Origin: Mucilaginibacter lappiensis
GTDB taxonomy: Bacteria > Bacteroidota > Bacteroidia > Sphingobacteriales > Sphingobacteriaceae
Length of the DNA stretch: 64,000 nt
Reading direction: 5' to 3'
Assembly (NCBI RefSeq): GCF_900155965.1
Contig: NZ_FTMG01000005.1
Coordinates: forward strand, 62,001 to 126,000
The notes below the pieces were generated by a model. It saw only the letters and a list, made by a program, of their open reading frames with translations, did not search any database and was not told the DNA's origin. The number at the start of each line of letters is the position of its first letter. Positions within the stretch are counted from its first letter, which is position 1. Shown here piece by piece: positions 44,390 to 53,768 of the stretch. The translations under genes and the position numbers were made by a program.

Positions 44390-45202
44390 ATGAAAAAGAT
44401 TATATTAATAACCGGCGCGTCTGCCGGCATGGGTAAAGAAATGGCCAGGCACCTGGCACAGGATGGCCACACAGTTTACGGTGCGGCCCGTCGTACAGAG
44501 AAAATGGCCGACCTAAAACAGTTTGGCGTGAAGATATTGTCTATGGATGTAACTAATGAGGCTTCCATGATTTCCGGTATTGAAACTATAGTAAAAGCCG
44601 AAGGTAATATTGATGTTTTGATCAATAACGCAGGGTTTGGTTCATACGGAGCCATTGAGGACGTACCCATTGCCAATGCGCGCTATCAGATGGAAGTGAA
44701 TGTTTTTGGCGCGGCTCATTTAACACAACTGGTGTTACCATATATGCGTAAACAGGGCTCTGGTACAATCATTAATATATCATCTGTAGGTGGCAAATTT
44801 GCTATGGGGTTTGGTGGGTGGTATCATGCCAGCAAGTTTGCGCTTGAGGCCCTGAGTGATAGTCTGCGTAATGAGGTAAAACAATTTGGTATTAATGTGG
44901 TGGTGATTGAACCCGGCGGCGTAAAATCTGAATGGGGCAGCATCGCGATGGATAACCTGCTTAAAATTTCGGGAGATACACCCTATGGTCCCTTAGCTAA
45001 AAAAATTTCTGATAACGTACTGAAAATTAGCGAAAAAAATGCCGAGCCGATAGTTATAGTTGACCTGGTGAGAAAAGCTATAGCCGCCAAACAGCCTAAA
45101 ACCCGTTATCATGGCGGCTATATGGCTGGCCTGATATTATTCATGCGCAAAATACTACCCGACCGTACATTTGATAAAATACTACTGGCTCAACTAAAGT
45201 AG
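44390..45202 (+). CDS. short-chain dehydrogenase/reductase with AraC partner
   Basis: 270 residues. TGASAGMGKEMARH and AARRTEKM (NADPH type), NNAGFGSYGAIEDVP, catalytic Ser in NISSVGG and YHASKFALEALSDSLR. The conserved VVIEPGGVKSEWG block is typical of this subgroup, which is often paired with AraC regulators, as here (gene at 45222). Substrate unknown. Confidence 0.9.
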   Translation: MKKIILITGASAGMGKEMARHLAQDGHTVYGAARRTEKMADLKQFGVKILSMDVTNEASMISGIETIVKAEGNIDVLINNAGFGSYGAIEDVPIANARYQMEVNVFGAAHLTQLVLPYMRKQGSGTIINISSVGGKFAMGFGGWYHASKFALEALSDSLRNEVKQFGINVVVIEPGGVKSEWGSIAMDNLLKISGDTPYGPLAKKISDNVLKISEKNAEPIVIVDLVRKAIAAKQPKTRYHGGYMAGLILFMRKILPDRTFDKILLAQLK

Positions 45203-45221
45203 TTGTATATTTAAATTGATC

Positions 45222-46025
45222 ATGGAAAATAAAAGCCACGTACTGTTTAACAACCTGATGTACTCCTGCGTTGATAAAAAACAACGCAACAACGAGTCAT
45301 TTGTACCCGAACACGCTTTCGGGTACATCATATCGGGCGAAACGCACCAGAAAACCAACGAAGGCACGCGCATATTCAGCGCCGGCACTGTAGGGGTTGT
45401 ACGCCGGAATCAATTGGTAAAAACAGAAAAAATTCCTGGGTTGGATGGAGAATTTAAATCAATCAATATTTTTTTAGATCAGGCATTTTTACGCAGATAC
45501 AGTGCCGAGCATAAACTCGCGCCGGCCAAACCTTACAGCGGCGAATCCATTCACCTCTTACAGCCAGATCCCTTCATTAAAGGCTATTTTGATTCTTTAA
45601 TGCCCTATTTTGATCATCCGGAAAGGGCCACCGATAACATGGCCGAGCTGAAAACCAAAGAAGCCGTTGACCTGCTCCTGAATTTCAATCCCGATTTTTA
45701 TGATTTTCTTTTTGATTTCACTGAGCCTTACAAGATAGATCTGGAAGCCTACATGAATCAAAATTTCATGTTTAATGTACCTGCCGCTCAATTCGCCAAG
45801 CTCACAGGCCGAAGTCTGGCCAGCTTTAAACGCGATTTTGAAAAGGTCTTCCGCATATCACCGGGACAATGGCTGCAGCAAAAACGACTGAATGAGGCCT
45901 ATTACCTCATCAGGGAAAAGGGCCAAAAACCATCAGAAGTATATCTTGATGTAGGTTTCGAGAATTTGTCGCACTTCTCGTACACTTTCAAAAAGACTTT
46001 TGGAATAGCGCCTTCAAGGGTTTAA
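45222..46025 (+). CDS. AraC-family regulator of the adjacent SDR (inferred)
   Basis: 267 residues from the ATG at 45222; a TTG at 45216 is an alternative. Same layout as the regulator at 13675: a cupin-like sensor (HAFGYIISGETHQKTNEG), then the AraC double HTH with AAQFAKLTGRSLASFKRDFEKVF and VYLDVGFENLSHFSYTFKKTFG. It starts 19 bases after the SDR stop and probably controls that operon. Confidence 0.87.
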   Translation: MENKSHVLFNNLMYSCVDKKQRNNESFVPEHAFGYIISGETHQKTNEGTRIFSAGTVGVVRRNQLVKTEKIPGLDGEFKSINIFLDQAFLRRYSAEHKLAPAKPYSGESIHLLQPDPFIKGYFDSLMPYFDHPERATDNMAELKTKEAVDLLLNFNPDFYDFLFDFTEPYKIDLEAYMNQNFMFNVPAAQFAKLTGRSLASFKRDFEKVFRISPGQWLQQKRLNEAYYLIREKGQKPSEVYLDVGFENLSHFSYTFKKTFGIAPSRV

Positions 46026-46114
46026 ACCCATGCATAAAATTATCTTTCAAATCCTGCTTTTTAATGATTTGTTTTGATAGTTTTATCCTGCTTACCCTAA
46101 TAGTTACTTACTAA

Positions 46115-46765
46115 ATGACCTCAGCCGAATTTGAATTCACCGGTGGTGCCACATATGGCGTGATGAATGCCACATGGCCCTTTGCGGCACTCCGGGTTAA
46201 CAAAAATGAACTGGAACTCAATATCTCCTTACTTGGAAACCTGCATTTCAGACCAGAGGACGTGGTATCTATAACCAAGTCGGGTATGAGTTTTTTTTCG
46301 AACGGCATCCGCATTAAGCACAAAGTAAAAGGATACTATTCAACTGTTATTTTTAAATCATTCACCAATGCTGATTCTATTCTGCAACAAATACAACAAA
46401 CAGGCTTTTTAGATAATAAAGTACCTTTGCCTCATTATGATGATACGGTGATTACCTCGATGCAGGAAAAAGGTGGTTTCACCATGAAAATTCCGGCAGC
46501 CATCGCCATTGTGGTGATCTGGAATCTCTTGTTTCTACCCAATTTTGTTCATTCATTTCAGAACAATAAAGTTCCATTCATAGGTATGCACCTGGGATTA
46601 AGTTTTATGCTGTTGTTATCCCTTACGCTTTTGATATCCGAACCATTCCGGGATTTACTATTGAAAGAAGGCCGTACTTTAAAGCATATTAAAACATTTG
46701 TATTGTTTATGATATTGATCTCAGCATTAATACTGGGCATTTCATTCCTGCTTCCCCAGTTTTAG
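46115..46765 (+). CDS. unknown membrane protein with N-terminal beta domain
   Basis: 216 residues. The first 120 are beta-rich (AALRVNKNELELNISLLG, FRPEDVVSITKSG), like a PH/GRAM-type domain; three membrane helices follow (about 130-150, 160-180, 192-212). No named family recognised. Confidence 0.7.
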   Translation: MTSAEFEFTGGATYGVMNATWPFAALRVNKNELELNISLLGNLHFRPEDVVSITKSGMSFFSNGIRIKHKVKGYYSTVIFKSFTNADSILQQIQQTGFLDNKVPLPHYDDTVITSMQEKGGFTMKIPAAIAIVVIWNLLFLPNFVHSFQNNKVPFIGMHLGLSFMLLLSLTLLISEPFRDLLLKEGRTLKHIKTFVLFMILISALILGISFLLPQF

Positions 46766-46828
46766 GTCTTATTTGTTTTGAGCTTTTGTTTTAGATAGAT
46801 TTATACTGGCAAACCTAAAACCCCTAAT

Positions 46829-47224
46829 ATGAATTGGAACCTCATCCTTAAACTCTCGGTATTTGGTCTGGCCATGGGCCTGGTGACAGCATTTTTTATT
46901 CCGAGTAACATTGAGGGAGCTATCTGGCCGGTTATTTTTATCATCTGCGCTTATATTATCGCCAAAAACTGTACACAAATGTATTTTACCCATGGCTTTT
47001 GTCTTAGCCTGATCAATTGTGTATGGATTATTGCAGCGCATGCTATTTTTTATAAAAACTACCAAGCCGGTCACGCGCAGGAAGCGGCCATGTATAACGG
47101 TAACCCCTACCATATCCCGCCACAAGCGGCCCTGGCAGTTATAGGTGTTGTAATTGGTATAGCTTCTGGACTCGTACAGGGGCTGTTTGCATTTATAGCC
47201 TCCAAACTCGTTAAGAAACGGTAA
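46829..47224 (+). CDS. small unknown four-helix membrane protein
   Basis: 131 residues with four hydrophobic segments and a basic C-terminus (SKLVKKR). Its stop shares one base with the next start (TAATG), so it is coupled to the DUF1801 gene. Function unknown. Confidence 0.75.
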   Translation: MNWNLILKLSVFGLAMGLVTAFFIPSNIEGAIWPVIFIICAYIIAKNCTQMYFTHGFCLSLINCVWIIAAHAIFYKNYQAGHAQEAAMYNGNPYHIPPQAALAVIGVVIGIASGLVQGLFAFIASKLVKKR

Positions 47225-47598
47225 TGACTTTAACGCAACTCTATAACTTTTATCTGCAAAAGGACGAACCCATCCGGGGTTGTTTACTGGCACTTAAAGA
47301 CATCATCCTGAAACAGGACCAAAACATATCGGCAGAATGGAAATATGGGATGCCATTTTTTTGCTATAAGGGTAAAATGTTCTGTTACCTGTGGGTACAC
47401 AAAAAATACCACCAACCCTACATCGGCATTGTTGAAGGACAGCGATTTGATCATCCCGGCCTCATCATTGAAAAACGTTCCCGTATGAAGATCATGCTTT
47501 TTGAAGCCGATAAAGATTTGCCGGTAGAAACAATAAATAACATTTTAAAGCAGGCCCTTGATCTGTACAGAACCGGGGTAATCAAATTAAACAGCTGA
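47224..47598 (+). CDS. DUF1801 family protein
   Basis: 124 residues, soluble. ISAEWKYGMPFFCYKGKMFCYLWVHKK and RSRMKIMLFEADKDLP match DUF1801, a YdhG-like small fold of unknown role. Translationally coupled to the preceding membrane protein; its 3' end overlaps the convergent glycosyltransferase gene by 12 bases. Confidence 0.82.
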   Translation: MTLTQLYNFYLQKDEPIRGCLLALKDIILKQDQNISAEWKYGMPFFCYKGKMFCYLWVHKKYHQPYIGIVEGQRFDHPGLIIEKRSRMKIMLFEADKDLPVETINNILKQALDLYRTGVIKLNS

Positions 47599-48450
47599 TA
47601 TATTTAACAGGTAATCCATCACTGTCCCTTCTTTAAGCTCTGCCGCCCGATAATTCCACATCAATTTATAACATGGCGAAACCTTATGATCAATATCCAC
47701 TTTTACCTTCTCTGTTATTGGGTTAAACAATCCGGCAAATTGCAAACCATGTGGTATGTCGGCACTTATTTTAGGTGTATCATTCCATAGTTGTTTTACC
47801 TTATTGTCCTCCAGGTAGTTTTTCTCAAACAAATAATGGAACCAGAAATAGGGGTGTATTCGTAACACCCTGGTAACAAAAGGCCGAAACCAGGTTTGAG
47901 TACCTAACAACCGCAAACATTTATTCAAAAACTTCCACTTTGAATTTTCAATAAAAGTCATCCCTTTGTTTTGGTTCCAATAATCCAAAACTAACTGCTT
48001 AAAAGTGCCGGTTATATGGTTATTGGCTGCTGATGCTATAAACCAACTGGATATCATTCGATCGGGCCCTGGTCTTTCAAATGCAAAAAAGCCCCGATGC
48101 ATATAATCCGGCAACCAGGAATCTAAAGGCTTTGTACAAAAACAGGTTGCATCAACCCATACGCCGCCATATTGTGCAAGCAAATTGATCCTCAGGATAT
48201 CTGAAAATGCCTGCTTGGTTATTTGCTTATATTCTGCAGAAAAATAACTCTTAACTGAGGTTTCATCCAAAAAAACAATTTGCCAGTCGGGATTATGTTT
48301 TACCCACGATTGGTAGCATTTAGATACTACAAAGGGGGCGTTCTCCATTCCCTGCAACCACAAAAACCAAATTATTTTAGGGGGATAATGATCAATCACA
48401 GCAAAACTATTTTTCAATGATACGATTACACCCAAATATAAATTATTCAT
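47587..48450 (-). CDS. capsule-type glycosyltransferase (Caps_synth / GT32-like)
   Basis: 287 residues, soluble. PKIIWFLWLQGMENAPFVVSKCYQSW is the N-terminus of capsular-polysaccharide glycosyltransferases; SDILRINLLAQYGGVWVDAT carries the metal-binding DxT/DxD-like site. Transfers a sugar to a surface glycan or lipid. Isolated: no capsule cluster is adjacent; the next feature is tRNA-Arg and the prophage. Confidence 0.85.
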   Translation of the reverse strand: MNNLYLGVIVSLKNSFAVIDHYPPKIIWFLWLQGMENAPFVVSKCYQSWVKHNPDWQIVFLDETSVKSYFSAEYKQITKQAFSDILRINLLAQYGGVWVDATCFCTKPLDSWLPDYMHRGFFAFERPGPDRMISSWFIASAANNHITGTFKQLVLDYWNQNKGMTFIENSKWKFLNKCLRLLGTQTWFRPFVTRVLRIHPYFWFHYLFEKNYLEDNKVKQLWNDTPKISADIPHGLQFAGLFNPITEKVKVDIDHKVSPCYKLMWNYRAAELKEGTVMDYLLNISAV

Positions 48451-48575
48451 GGTGAGCTGCGGACCAGGATCAAATTTGTTACAAAATATGGAATGATGAT
48501 GCAGAAATTACGTTCATGTATTTTTGCAGATTCCATACCCGGATAAACAATTGAATGTATATCTTTGCAGCAAAT

Positions 48576-48647
48576 GCTCCCGTAGTTCAACGGATAGAAT
48601 TATGGTTTCCGGTACCATCGATATGAGTTCGAATCTCGTCGGGAGCA
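48576..48647 (+). tRNA. tRNA-Arg (CCG)
   Basis: Acceptor GCTCCCG (48576-48582) with CGGGAGC (48640-48646); anticodon stem ATGGT/ACCAT with loop TTCCGGT and anticodon CCG; T stem ATGAG/CTCGT with TTCGAAT loop. CCA not encoded. An integrase gene starts 150 bases downstream, so its 3' end is the likely phage attachment site. Confidence 0.93.
48627..48647 (+). other. candidate attL core (3' end of tRNA-Arg)
   Basis: The T-arm and acceptor 3' strand of tRNA-Arg are the usual crossover site for tyrosine integrases. A second copy would lie at the far end of the prophage, beyond base 64000, so the exact core cannot be set here. Confidence 0.45.
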
Positions 48648-48797
48648 CTTTTTAAAATTGATACGGTTTGATATGATTCAAAAATCAAGCCTTAATTCAA
48701 TAAAAATGCAACTTGCTAAATTTATTAGCATAACTTTGTAGCGTTATTAATCGGTTATTTTAGACACCCATTAGACACCGTTACAAAGTTATCTAAT

Positions 48798-50012
48798 ATG
48801 AGCATTAACTTAAAAGTCAGACTATTCAAAGGCAAGACTCATGCCGATGGAACACACCCAATTCAGTTGCAATTTTATTTAAATGGCAAGGTAAAGAAAA
48901 AAGGCATCTATTCCTGTCAGGAAAGTGATTGGGATTATAATAAAAACCGAGTTAAATCAAAAGTTCCCAATTCCGCCTATATTAACAATTTGATCTCTGA
49001 AAAATATACTGAATATGAGCGAGAGCTAATAAAGGTAATAAACGGAGAAAGTCCAGCCAATTTCTTTGAAGAAAATAAGGAACTCACTTTAGATTTTGTC
49101 CTACAACAGGAACTCATTCGGTATAAAAAGGAGGTCAAGCCGATGACAGAATCTAGGGTAAAAGGATACAGAAACGAACTGTATCATTATTTTGATTCTG
49201 AAAATACACTCATAAAAGATATCAACTTACGCTGGTTCGAAAGATACGCTGCTTTTTTGACCAATGACCTCTTGATTGATGGAAAGTTGATCAGGCCTGG
49301 TAATATTGGTACGACGTCACAAAAGAAAATTAAAGACGTGAGACGGGTTATCGAAAAATGGTCGTCTTCCCCATTAACCGATGACGTGAAAAAGTTCCGA
49401 ATTCCGACCAAAAAGCCAATGAAGCAAAAATTAACAGCTTCAGAATTGCATAGTATAGAATCACTGGTTTTAAAAGAAGGGTCAATACTGGCAGTTTCAA
49501 GAGACATATTTCTGATGCAAGTATACTTACGTGGTTGTAGAATTGGAGCCCTATTACAAGCTTATTCTAGTCAATTTAAAGACGGCAGATACACGGCTGA
49601 TAATACAACCGGCAAAAACAATGTTGATTCTAAGCTAATACCTAAGGCACAGCAAATAGTCAATAAATATAAAGGTAAATCTCAGAGGTTATTTCCTCTG
49701 TTCAACTTAACCCATGATCCGAAATTGAGTGAGTTCGATAATCAAAGAAGGACTTTTAAGCACAAGCAATCATGTACTACCATCGTAAATAAAAATCTAA
49801 AGGAAGTCGCAACCAAAGCAGGTATCAACAAGCCCCTATCTTCCCATATCGCCCGACACACCTTCGCGCGTATGGCAATAGATAAGATTAATAACCCCAT
49901 GGTAACTATGGAATTGTTGGGGCATTCGTCATTAGCTGTACATCAGCAATATTTAAATGATATAAGGAAAGAAGATGTTCTGGATCAGGCAGCAGATGAA
50001 ATTTTTGGATAA
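48798..50012 (+). CDS. int: tyrosine-recombinase integrase
   Basis: 404 residues. N-terminal arm-binding and SAM-like core-binding domains of the Bacteroidota type, then the catalytic domain: Arg248 (RGCRIGAL), His350 and Arg353 (HIARH), His376 (GHSSL) and nucleophile Tyr385. All catalytic residues are present, so it is probably active. It integrates the element at tRNA-Arg, next to which it lies. Confidence 0.95.
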   Translation: MSINLKVRLFKGKTHADGTHPIQLQFYLNGKVKKKGIYSCQESDWDYNKNRVKSKVPNSAYINNLISEKYTEYERELIKVINGESPANFFEENKELTLDFVLQQELIRYKKEVKPMTESRVKGYRNELYHYFDSENTLIKDINLRWFERYAAFLTNDLLIDGKLIRPGNIGTTSQKKIKDVRRVIEKWSSSPLTDDVKKFRIPTKKPMKQKLTASELHSIESLVLKEGSILAVSRDIFLMQVYLRGCRIGALLQAYSSQFKDGRYTADNTTGKNNVDSKLIPKAQQIVNKYKGKSQRLFPLFNLTHDPKLSEFDNQRRTFKHKQSCTTIVNKNLKEVATKAGINKPLSSHIARHTFARMAIDKINNPMVTMELLGHSSLAVHQQYLNDIRKEDVLDQAADEIFG

Positions 50013-50122
50013 TACTTTAATCAAGCCATGATATAAAATACCGTGTTTTCACCTATTGCTACCCTGAAATATTAAATACATATTGGGCATATATATTAAA
50101 TATAAAATAAACTCCTGCTTCT

Positions 50123-51769
50123 ATGCCTAAACTCATTCTAAAAAAAGCCTCCTGGCTAGTACTCGCCACTGTGTGTCTAGCTGCCGTTATTATTAATAGT
50201 TGTAAAAAGGACTCGCGAACTGATCAACAAAATTCCGTTACTGATCCAGTCATCGCCCAGGCTAAAACCTGGTACGAAAGCACTTACCCGGTAAATGCGA
50301 CCAAGGTAACCACCCAGGCTAACGGGACAAATTCCGAGCTGAGTCAGATTATTAAACCCGACTGGCAGCACAATGTCAGTTACACCCGGTTCAACAAAAA
50401 GGTAATTGAATTGCCTTTGGATCCCTCATCAAAATTTAACCCGGCCATAAAAAATATGACTACTGGCCGCAGCAGTAATAATACTTATAGCCGAAGCTCG
50501 TTTATTTTAATAAATAACGGTGGTGGTTATGATGCCTATGTAATGACCCTAATAGCCGATTCGGCCTATCTCAAAAATGACCGGAGCAAGCTTGATCGCA
50601 ATAAATACAATAAACGTGATGCTGATTATAGTGGCTTGGTGCTATATTTTACCCCAAACGGTAAATATATTGGGGGATGGCGTTATAAGAATGGGCATAT
50701 TGTTACGCCGGGAAATCCTGGTAGTTCATCCGGAGTAAAAGTACAAAGCTTGGGTACTTCAAAGCTAAAGCCGATGTCTGAGGAATGTTATGATTATTGG
50801 TTAACCAGTGCCCCCGATGTAATGATCTATCTTTTCACCATGTGCTCGGGCGGTGATGGTGGTGCGAGCGGTTCCGGCCCCGGAGGTGGTCCGGGCAGCA
50901 TCGGAGGAGGAGGTGATGGTGGCGGCGGTAGTAGTGGCCCCAGTGATGGTGGCCCATCTACAACAACACCACCTCCGCCTTGCAATGATGCTGTTCATCC
51001 TGGCCCTGTACCAATCATTAATTCAAGCGGAAAATTAACCGTAAATGATGTACCACCTGATGGTGGTGATGGATTTCCGCCGCCGCAAGGGCCTTGCTAT
51101 GTTGAGACACCTACACCAAAAATCATAGATAGCTTAAGCAAAAAATATCCGTGTGCAGGGGCGTTGATATCCTCGTTGCCCAATATGCAGTCTGATATTG
51201 CAAAGCTTATTTACCAAGCTTTTGGTTCAAAAAATGGTGATGATATAGTTTTCCTAGAAGGTGATAAAGCTTATTTTGCAACACATACCAAAGAAGATGG
51301 TTATACAGAATATGACAATGGCGTTGGTAAAATATATATCAATCCCGATGTATTAGCCAATGCATCAAATGAGTATAGATTAGTTACTTTATATCATGAA
51401 GCCCTTCATGCATATTTAGATTTGCAGTTACTTAATTTGGGAGAGGATGGATTCAAGACTAAGTATCCAGCAATAAATATTGTGCAAAGACCTAATTTTT
51501 CTGGCAATGTAAAGAATCAATATGATTATTATTTTGATCAAGGAACAACAATGGCCCAAGTAGATCCGAAACACAGAACAATGGCAGATTATTTCACGGA
51601 TGAACTCAGAGATGCTATATTAGCTTATAATCCCAATTTTCCTGTTGATAGAGCCACTGGACTTGCAAGAGGGGGTATATTTTTAAATGATACAAGTAAT
51701 CAATATTTTAACACCTCAGAAAAGGACGTGACAAAGGGTAATTCAGTAGGAACTAAATGCACACCATAA
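50123..51769 (+). CDS. cargo lipoprotein with zincin-like HExxH motif
   Basis: 548 residues. Lipobox IINSC makes it lipid-anchored in the envelope. An N-terminal domain (about 30-240) is followed by a Gly-rich, low-complexity linker (about 240-280) and a short TTPPPPC stretch. The C-terminal domain has YHEALHAYLDL, with His425, Glu426 and His429 as a zinc-metallopeptidase motif; a third ligand is not obvious. The two related small secreted proteins follow directly. It belongs to no phage structural family I know, so it is likely a lysogenic-conversion gene expressed from the prophage. Confidence 0.75.
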   Translation: MPKLILKKASWLVLATVCLAAVIINSCKKDSRTDQQNSVTDPVIAQAKTWYESTYPVNATKVTTQANGTNSELSQIIKPDWQHNVSYTRFNKKVIELPLDPSSKFNPAIKNMTTGRSSNNTYSRSSFILINNGGGYDAYVMTLIADSAYLKNDRSKLDRNKYNKRDADYSGLVLYFTPNGKYIGGWRYKNGHIVTPGNPGSSSGVKVQSLGTSKLKPMSEECYDYWLTSAPDVMIYLFTMCSGGDGGASGSGPGGGPGSIGGGGDGGGGSSGPSDGGPSTTTPPPPCNDAVHPGPVPIINSSGKLTVNDVPPDGGDGFPPPQGPCYVETPTPKIIDSLSKKYPCAGALISSLPNMQSDIAKLIYQAFGSKNGDDIVFLEGDKAYFATHTKEDGYTEYDNGVGKIYINPDVLANASNEYRLVTLYHEALHAYLDLQLLNLGEDGFKTKYPAINIVQRPNFSGNVKNQYDYYFDQGTTMAQVDPKHRTMADYFTDELRDAILAYNPNFPVDRATGLARGGIFLNDTSNQYFNTSEKDVTKGNSVGTKCTP

Positions 51770-51780
51770 ACATGATAATT

Positions 51781-52215
51781 ATGAAAAAGTTAGCACTATT
51801 ATTCTCGATAATTATTTTCATTTCATTTAACGGAAATGCTCAATCTAAATTAAAAATTTATGGAGGTAAAAATTATGATCAGTTTTTGGGCTGTATGACA
51901 TGCGATGATGATGAACCAAATTCTATATGGAGCCCATTAAGTGATTACGGATCTACTCACAAAGCAAAGTCCATATGGAATAAAAACGGTGTCTATGGTA
52001 GTGAAAAAAGTAATTATTCTCCATATAAGATAAATGCAAAATACCCCCCTCGTGTTATTGATGGAAATGGGAAAGTTGTTGGTTACTTAACTATAAACAA
52101 GAGTAATCCCAATCGATTAAAGGGATCGGTTGCTGATCTGATTTGCGATAAGAGAGATATGGTTTTAAAGGACGGAGTAGAACGTTATGCTAAAATATTC
52201 AGTAGGGTTAATTAA
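51781..52215 (+). CDS. small secreted protein, paralogue 1
   Basis: About 144 residues from the ATG at 51781, signal peptide ending NGNAQ. The mature part reads KIYGGKNYDQFLGCMTC, then NSIW, SDYGS, SIWN, GVYGSEKSNYSP and AKYPPRVID. The YGS/SIWN/YSP pattern with two Cys is shared with the next protein and with small secreted bacterial proteins of unknown function. It starts 11 bases after the lipoprotein gene, so they share a transcript. Confidence 0.75.
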   Translation: MKKLALLFSIIIFISFNGNAQSKLKIYGGKNYDQFLGCMTCDDDEPNSIWSPLSDYGSTHKAKSIWNKNGVYGSEKSNYSPYKINAKYPPRVIDGNGKVVGYLTINKSNPNRLKGSVADLICDKRDMVLKDGVERYAKIFSRVN

Positions 52216-52279
52216 TCTGAAATCACAAATCAAATTATCCTAAGCTGGCGCACGTATACGCCAGCGGCGATCCAGTATT

Positions 52280-52708
52280 ATGAAACAGCTAACAATATTA
52301 TTCGCTTTAATCGCTTTTATATCCCTCAACGCTAAGGCGCAATTTAAAATTTATGGCGGCAAGAAGCACAATCAGTTTTTGGGTTGTTTAAATTGCGGTA
52401 CTGAAGATCTAAATTCGATATGGAGTTCGTATAGTGACTACGGTATTATACATGGTGCTAACTCAATATGGAATTCTGATGGTAATTATGGCAGCAAAAC
52501 AAGCAATTATTCACCATTCAATGAGAAAGCCAAATACCCTCCCGTAATACTAGATAGAAGTGGGAAATCCTATGGGCATTTCACAATAAACAAGAAATCC
52601 CCGAATAGATCTTTAAATGGTTTGGTTAACGATATTTGTGAAAAACGGGAACGAATTATAAAGGATATACCAGGCTACTATAATAGTATTTATAAGAAAG
52701 TTTATTAG
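52280..52708 (+). CDS. small secreted protein, paralogue 2
   Basis: 142 residues, signal peptide ending NAKAQ. Closely similar to the preceding protein: FKIYGGKKHNQFLGCLNC, NSIW, YSDYG, SIWN, YGSKTSNYSP and KYPPVILD. The pair is a tandem duplication. The conserved Cys pair (CxxC) could hold a metal or a disulfide. Confidence 0.75.
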   Translation: MKQLTILFALIAFISLNAKAQFKIYGGKKHNQFLGCLNCGTEDLNSIWSSYSDYGIIHGANSIWNSDGNYGSKTSNYSPFNEKAKYPPVILDRSGKSYGHFTINKKSPNRSLNGLVNDICEKRERIIKDIPGYYNSIYKKVY

Positions 52709-52872
52709 TTATAGCCTGAAACACACTCAATTTCTATGAATAACTGTTTGGTCATCATTATTGATCCACTGACTGAGAAAAGTAGAACGAAAACGAGTCG
52801 TAGATAAAAGCATGAAAGTTTAGCCAAAAATAACATTTTGCATTTTGCTATAAATATTAGCAATTTTACATA

Positions 52873-53061
52873 ATGAAAAAGAATGGCCCAATTCCGTATT
52901 CCATAGAGAGACGGTTGCAGGAGTTTAAAAATTATATTGGTACTCATCAGGATTTGGTAATCAATAAAACAGAAAGCCAGCGGTTAAATGAAAATAAGAA
53001 TCAGGTCATAAAGGAGCTATTTCCAGATATTTATCACCTGGTAGTAGATCAGGAGGGATAG
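52873..53061 (+). CDS. small unknown phage protein
   Basis: 62 residues, soluble, helical and charged (SIERRLQEFKNYIGTHQDL). It ends four bases before the next gene, so the two are one unit. No recognised domain. Confidence 0.55.
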   Translation: MKKNGPIPYSIERRLQEFKNYIGTHQDLVINKTESQRLNENKNQVIKELFPDIYHLVVDQEG

Positions 53062-53065
53062 TGAC

Positions 53066-53455
53066 ATGGCTGGCAATTATCGTAAAGAAAGGGACATGAA
53101 AGCATTTGAAACTCAAATGCGAGAAGAGGATTTAGCTTATAAGCGAAAACTGGAAGAGGAAAAATATGTCCGTGAACATTATCTACGTATAGCAGCAAAA
53201 GCCCGAGAAGAAAAGGTGTGGATATTTGATCCGTTGGGTAAAGAATGGTATACACCAGATGAGTTTGAGGCTACTTTTAAATTGTATATAAAGAGTCCGG
53301 AAGATGTGTACGCCAGAATCAAATTTAAAGACCCCTTTGAAGCTATAGTGGAGGCCCATACCAAGACTGGTGAATTTATACAGCGTGTTTTGGATTATGC
53401 AAAAAAAATAAGCTCAGAAAATGAGGTTAACAAAAAGCCTAGTCAGAAGAAATAG
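53066..53455 (+). CDS. small unknown charged phage protein
   Basis: 129 residues, highly charged, mostly helical in the first 55 residues, then EKVWIFDPLGKEWYTPDEFEA. No recognised domain. It is coupled to the preceding 62-residue protein and overlaps the convergent DUF6965 gene by 17 bases. Confidence 0.6.
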   Translation: MAGNYRKERDMKAFETQMREEDLAYKRKLEEEKYVREHYLRIAAKAREEKVWIFDPLGKEWYTPDEFEATFKLYIKSPEDVYARIKFKDPFEAIVEAHTKTGEFIQRVLDYAKKISSENEVNKKPSQKK

Positions 53456-53645
53456 CGTTCTTAAATTCGATTAACCGATCATAGCAAGGAGCACCAGGTT
53501 TACTGTCGATTCCATATGATTTTATTACTGTGAATTGAGTTTCAAGGAATAGTTTAACGTCTACGATATTAATACCTCGGCTAATCCGGAATGATTTCGG
53601 TAAATCGACATCTTTAAAAAATGCTTCAAGTTCCTCGATTGACAT
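53439..53645 (-). CDS. DUF6965-like small protein
   Basis: 68 residues. MSIEELEAFFKDVDLPKSFRISRGINIVDVKLFLETQ and PCYDRLIEFK fit what I recall of DUF6965, a small family common in Bacteroidota phages and islands. A -7 box on the minus strand (TACCTTTG, 53658 to 53651) ends five bases before the ATG, so the mRNA is probably leaderless. Confidence 0.65.
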   Translation of the reverse strand: MSIEELEAFFKDVDLPKSFRISRGINIVDVKLFLETQFTVIKSYGIDSKPGAPCYDRLIEFKNAISSD

Positions 53646-53650
53646 GTTGG

Positions 53651-53658
53651 CAAAGGTA
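53651..53658 (-). promoter_or_regulatory. -7 promoter box TACCTTTG for the DUF6965-like gene
   Basis: Minus-strand TAnnTTTG match with five bases to the ATG at 53645. No good -33 element seen. Confidence 0.5.
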
Positions 53659-53710
53659 AAGATCGAAAGCCATATATTAATATATTAGTGCTAAGTGACA
53701 CCATCCCAAT

Positions 53711-53758
53711 CTGTAAACAAAAAGGGATAGTTAAAAAACTATCCCTTTTTGTTTACAG
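53711..53758. terminator. bidirectional terminator of the lysis module
   Basis: A perfect 22-bp inverted repeat (53711-53732 and 53737-53758) with loop AAAA; its core is AAAAAGGGATAGTT / AACTATCCCTTTTT, so T-rich sequence follows the stem in both directions. It lies just after the last lysis gene. Confidence 0.9.
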
Positions 53759-53768
53759 TGGTTAATCC

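Noticed and set aside
50853..51038. Plus-strand 61-residue frame in the Gly-rich linker region
   Set aside because: Val/Ala-rich frame created by the GGN-repeat codons of the lipoprotein linker; no independent evidence.
52873..53455. Toxin-antitoxin pair
   Set aside because: Tight spacing fits, but neither product shows a known toxin or antitoxin motif; kept only as unknown genes.
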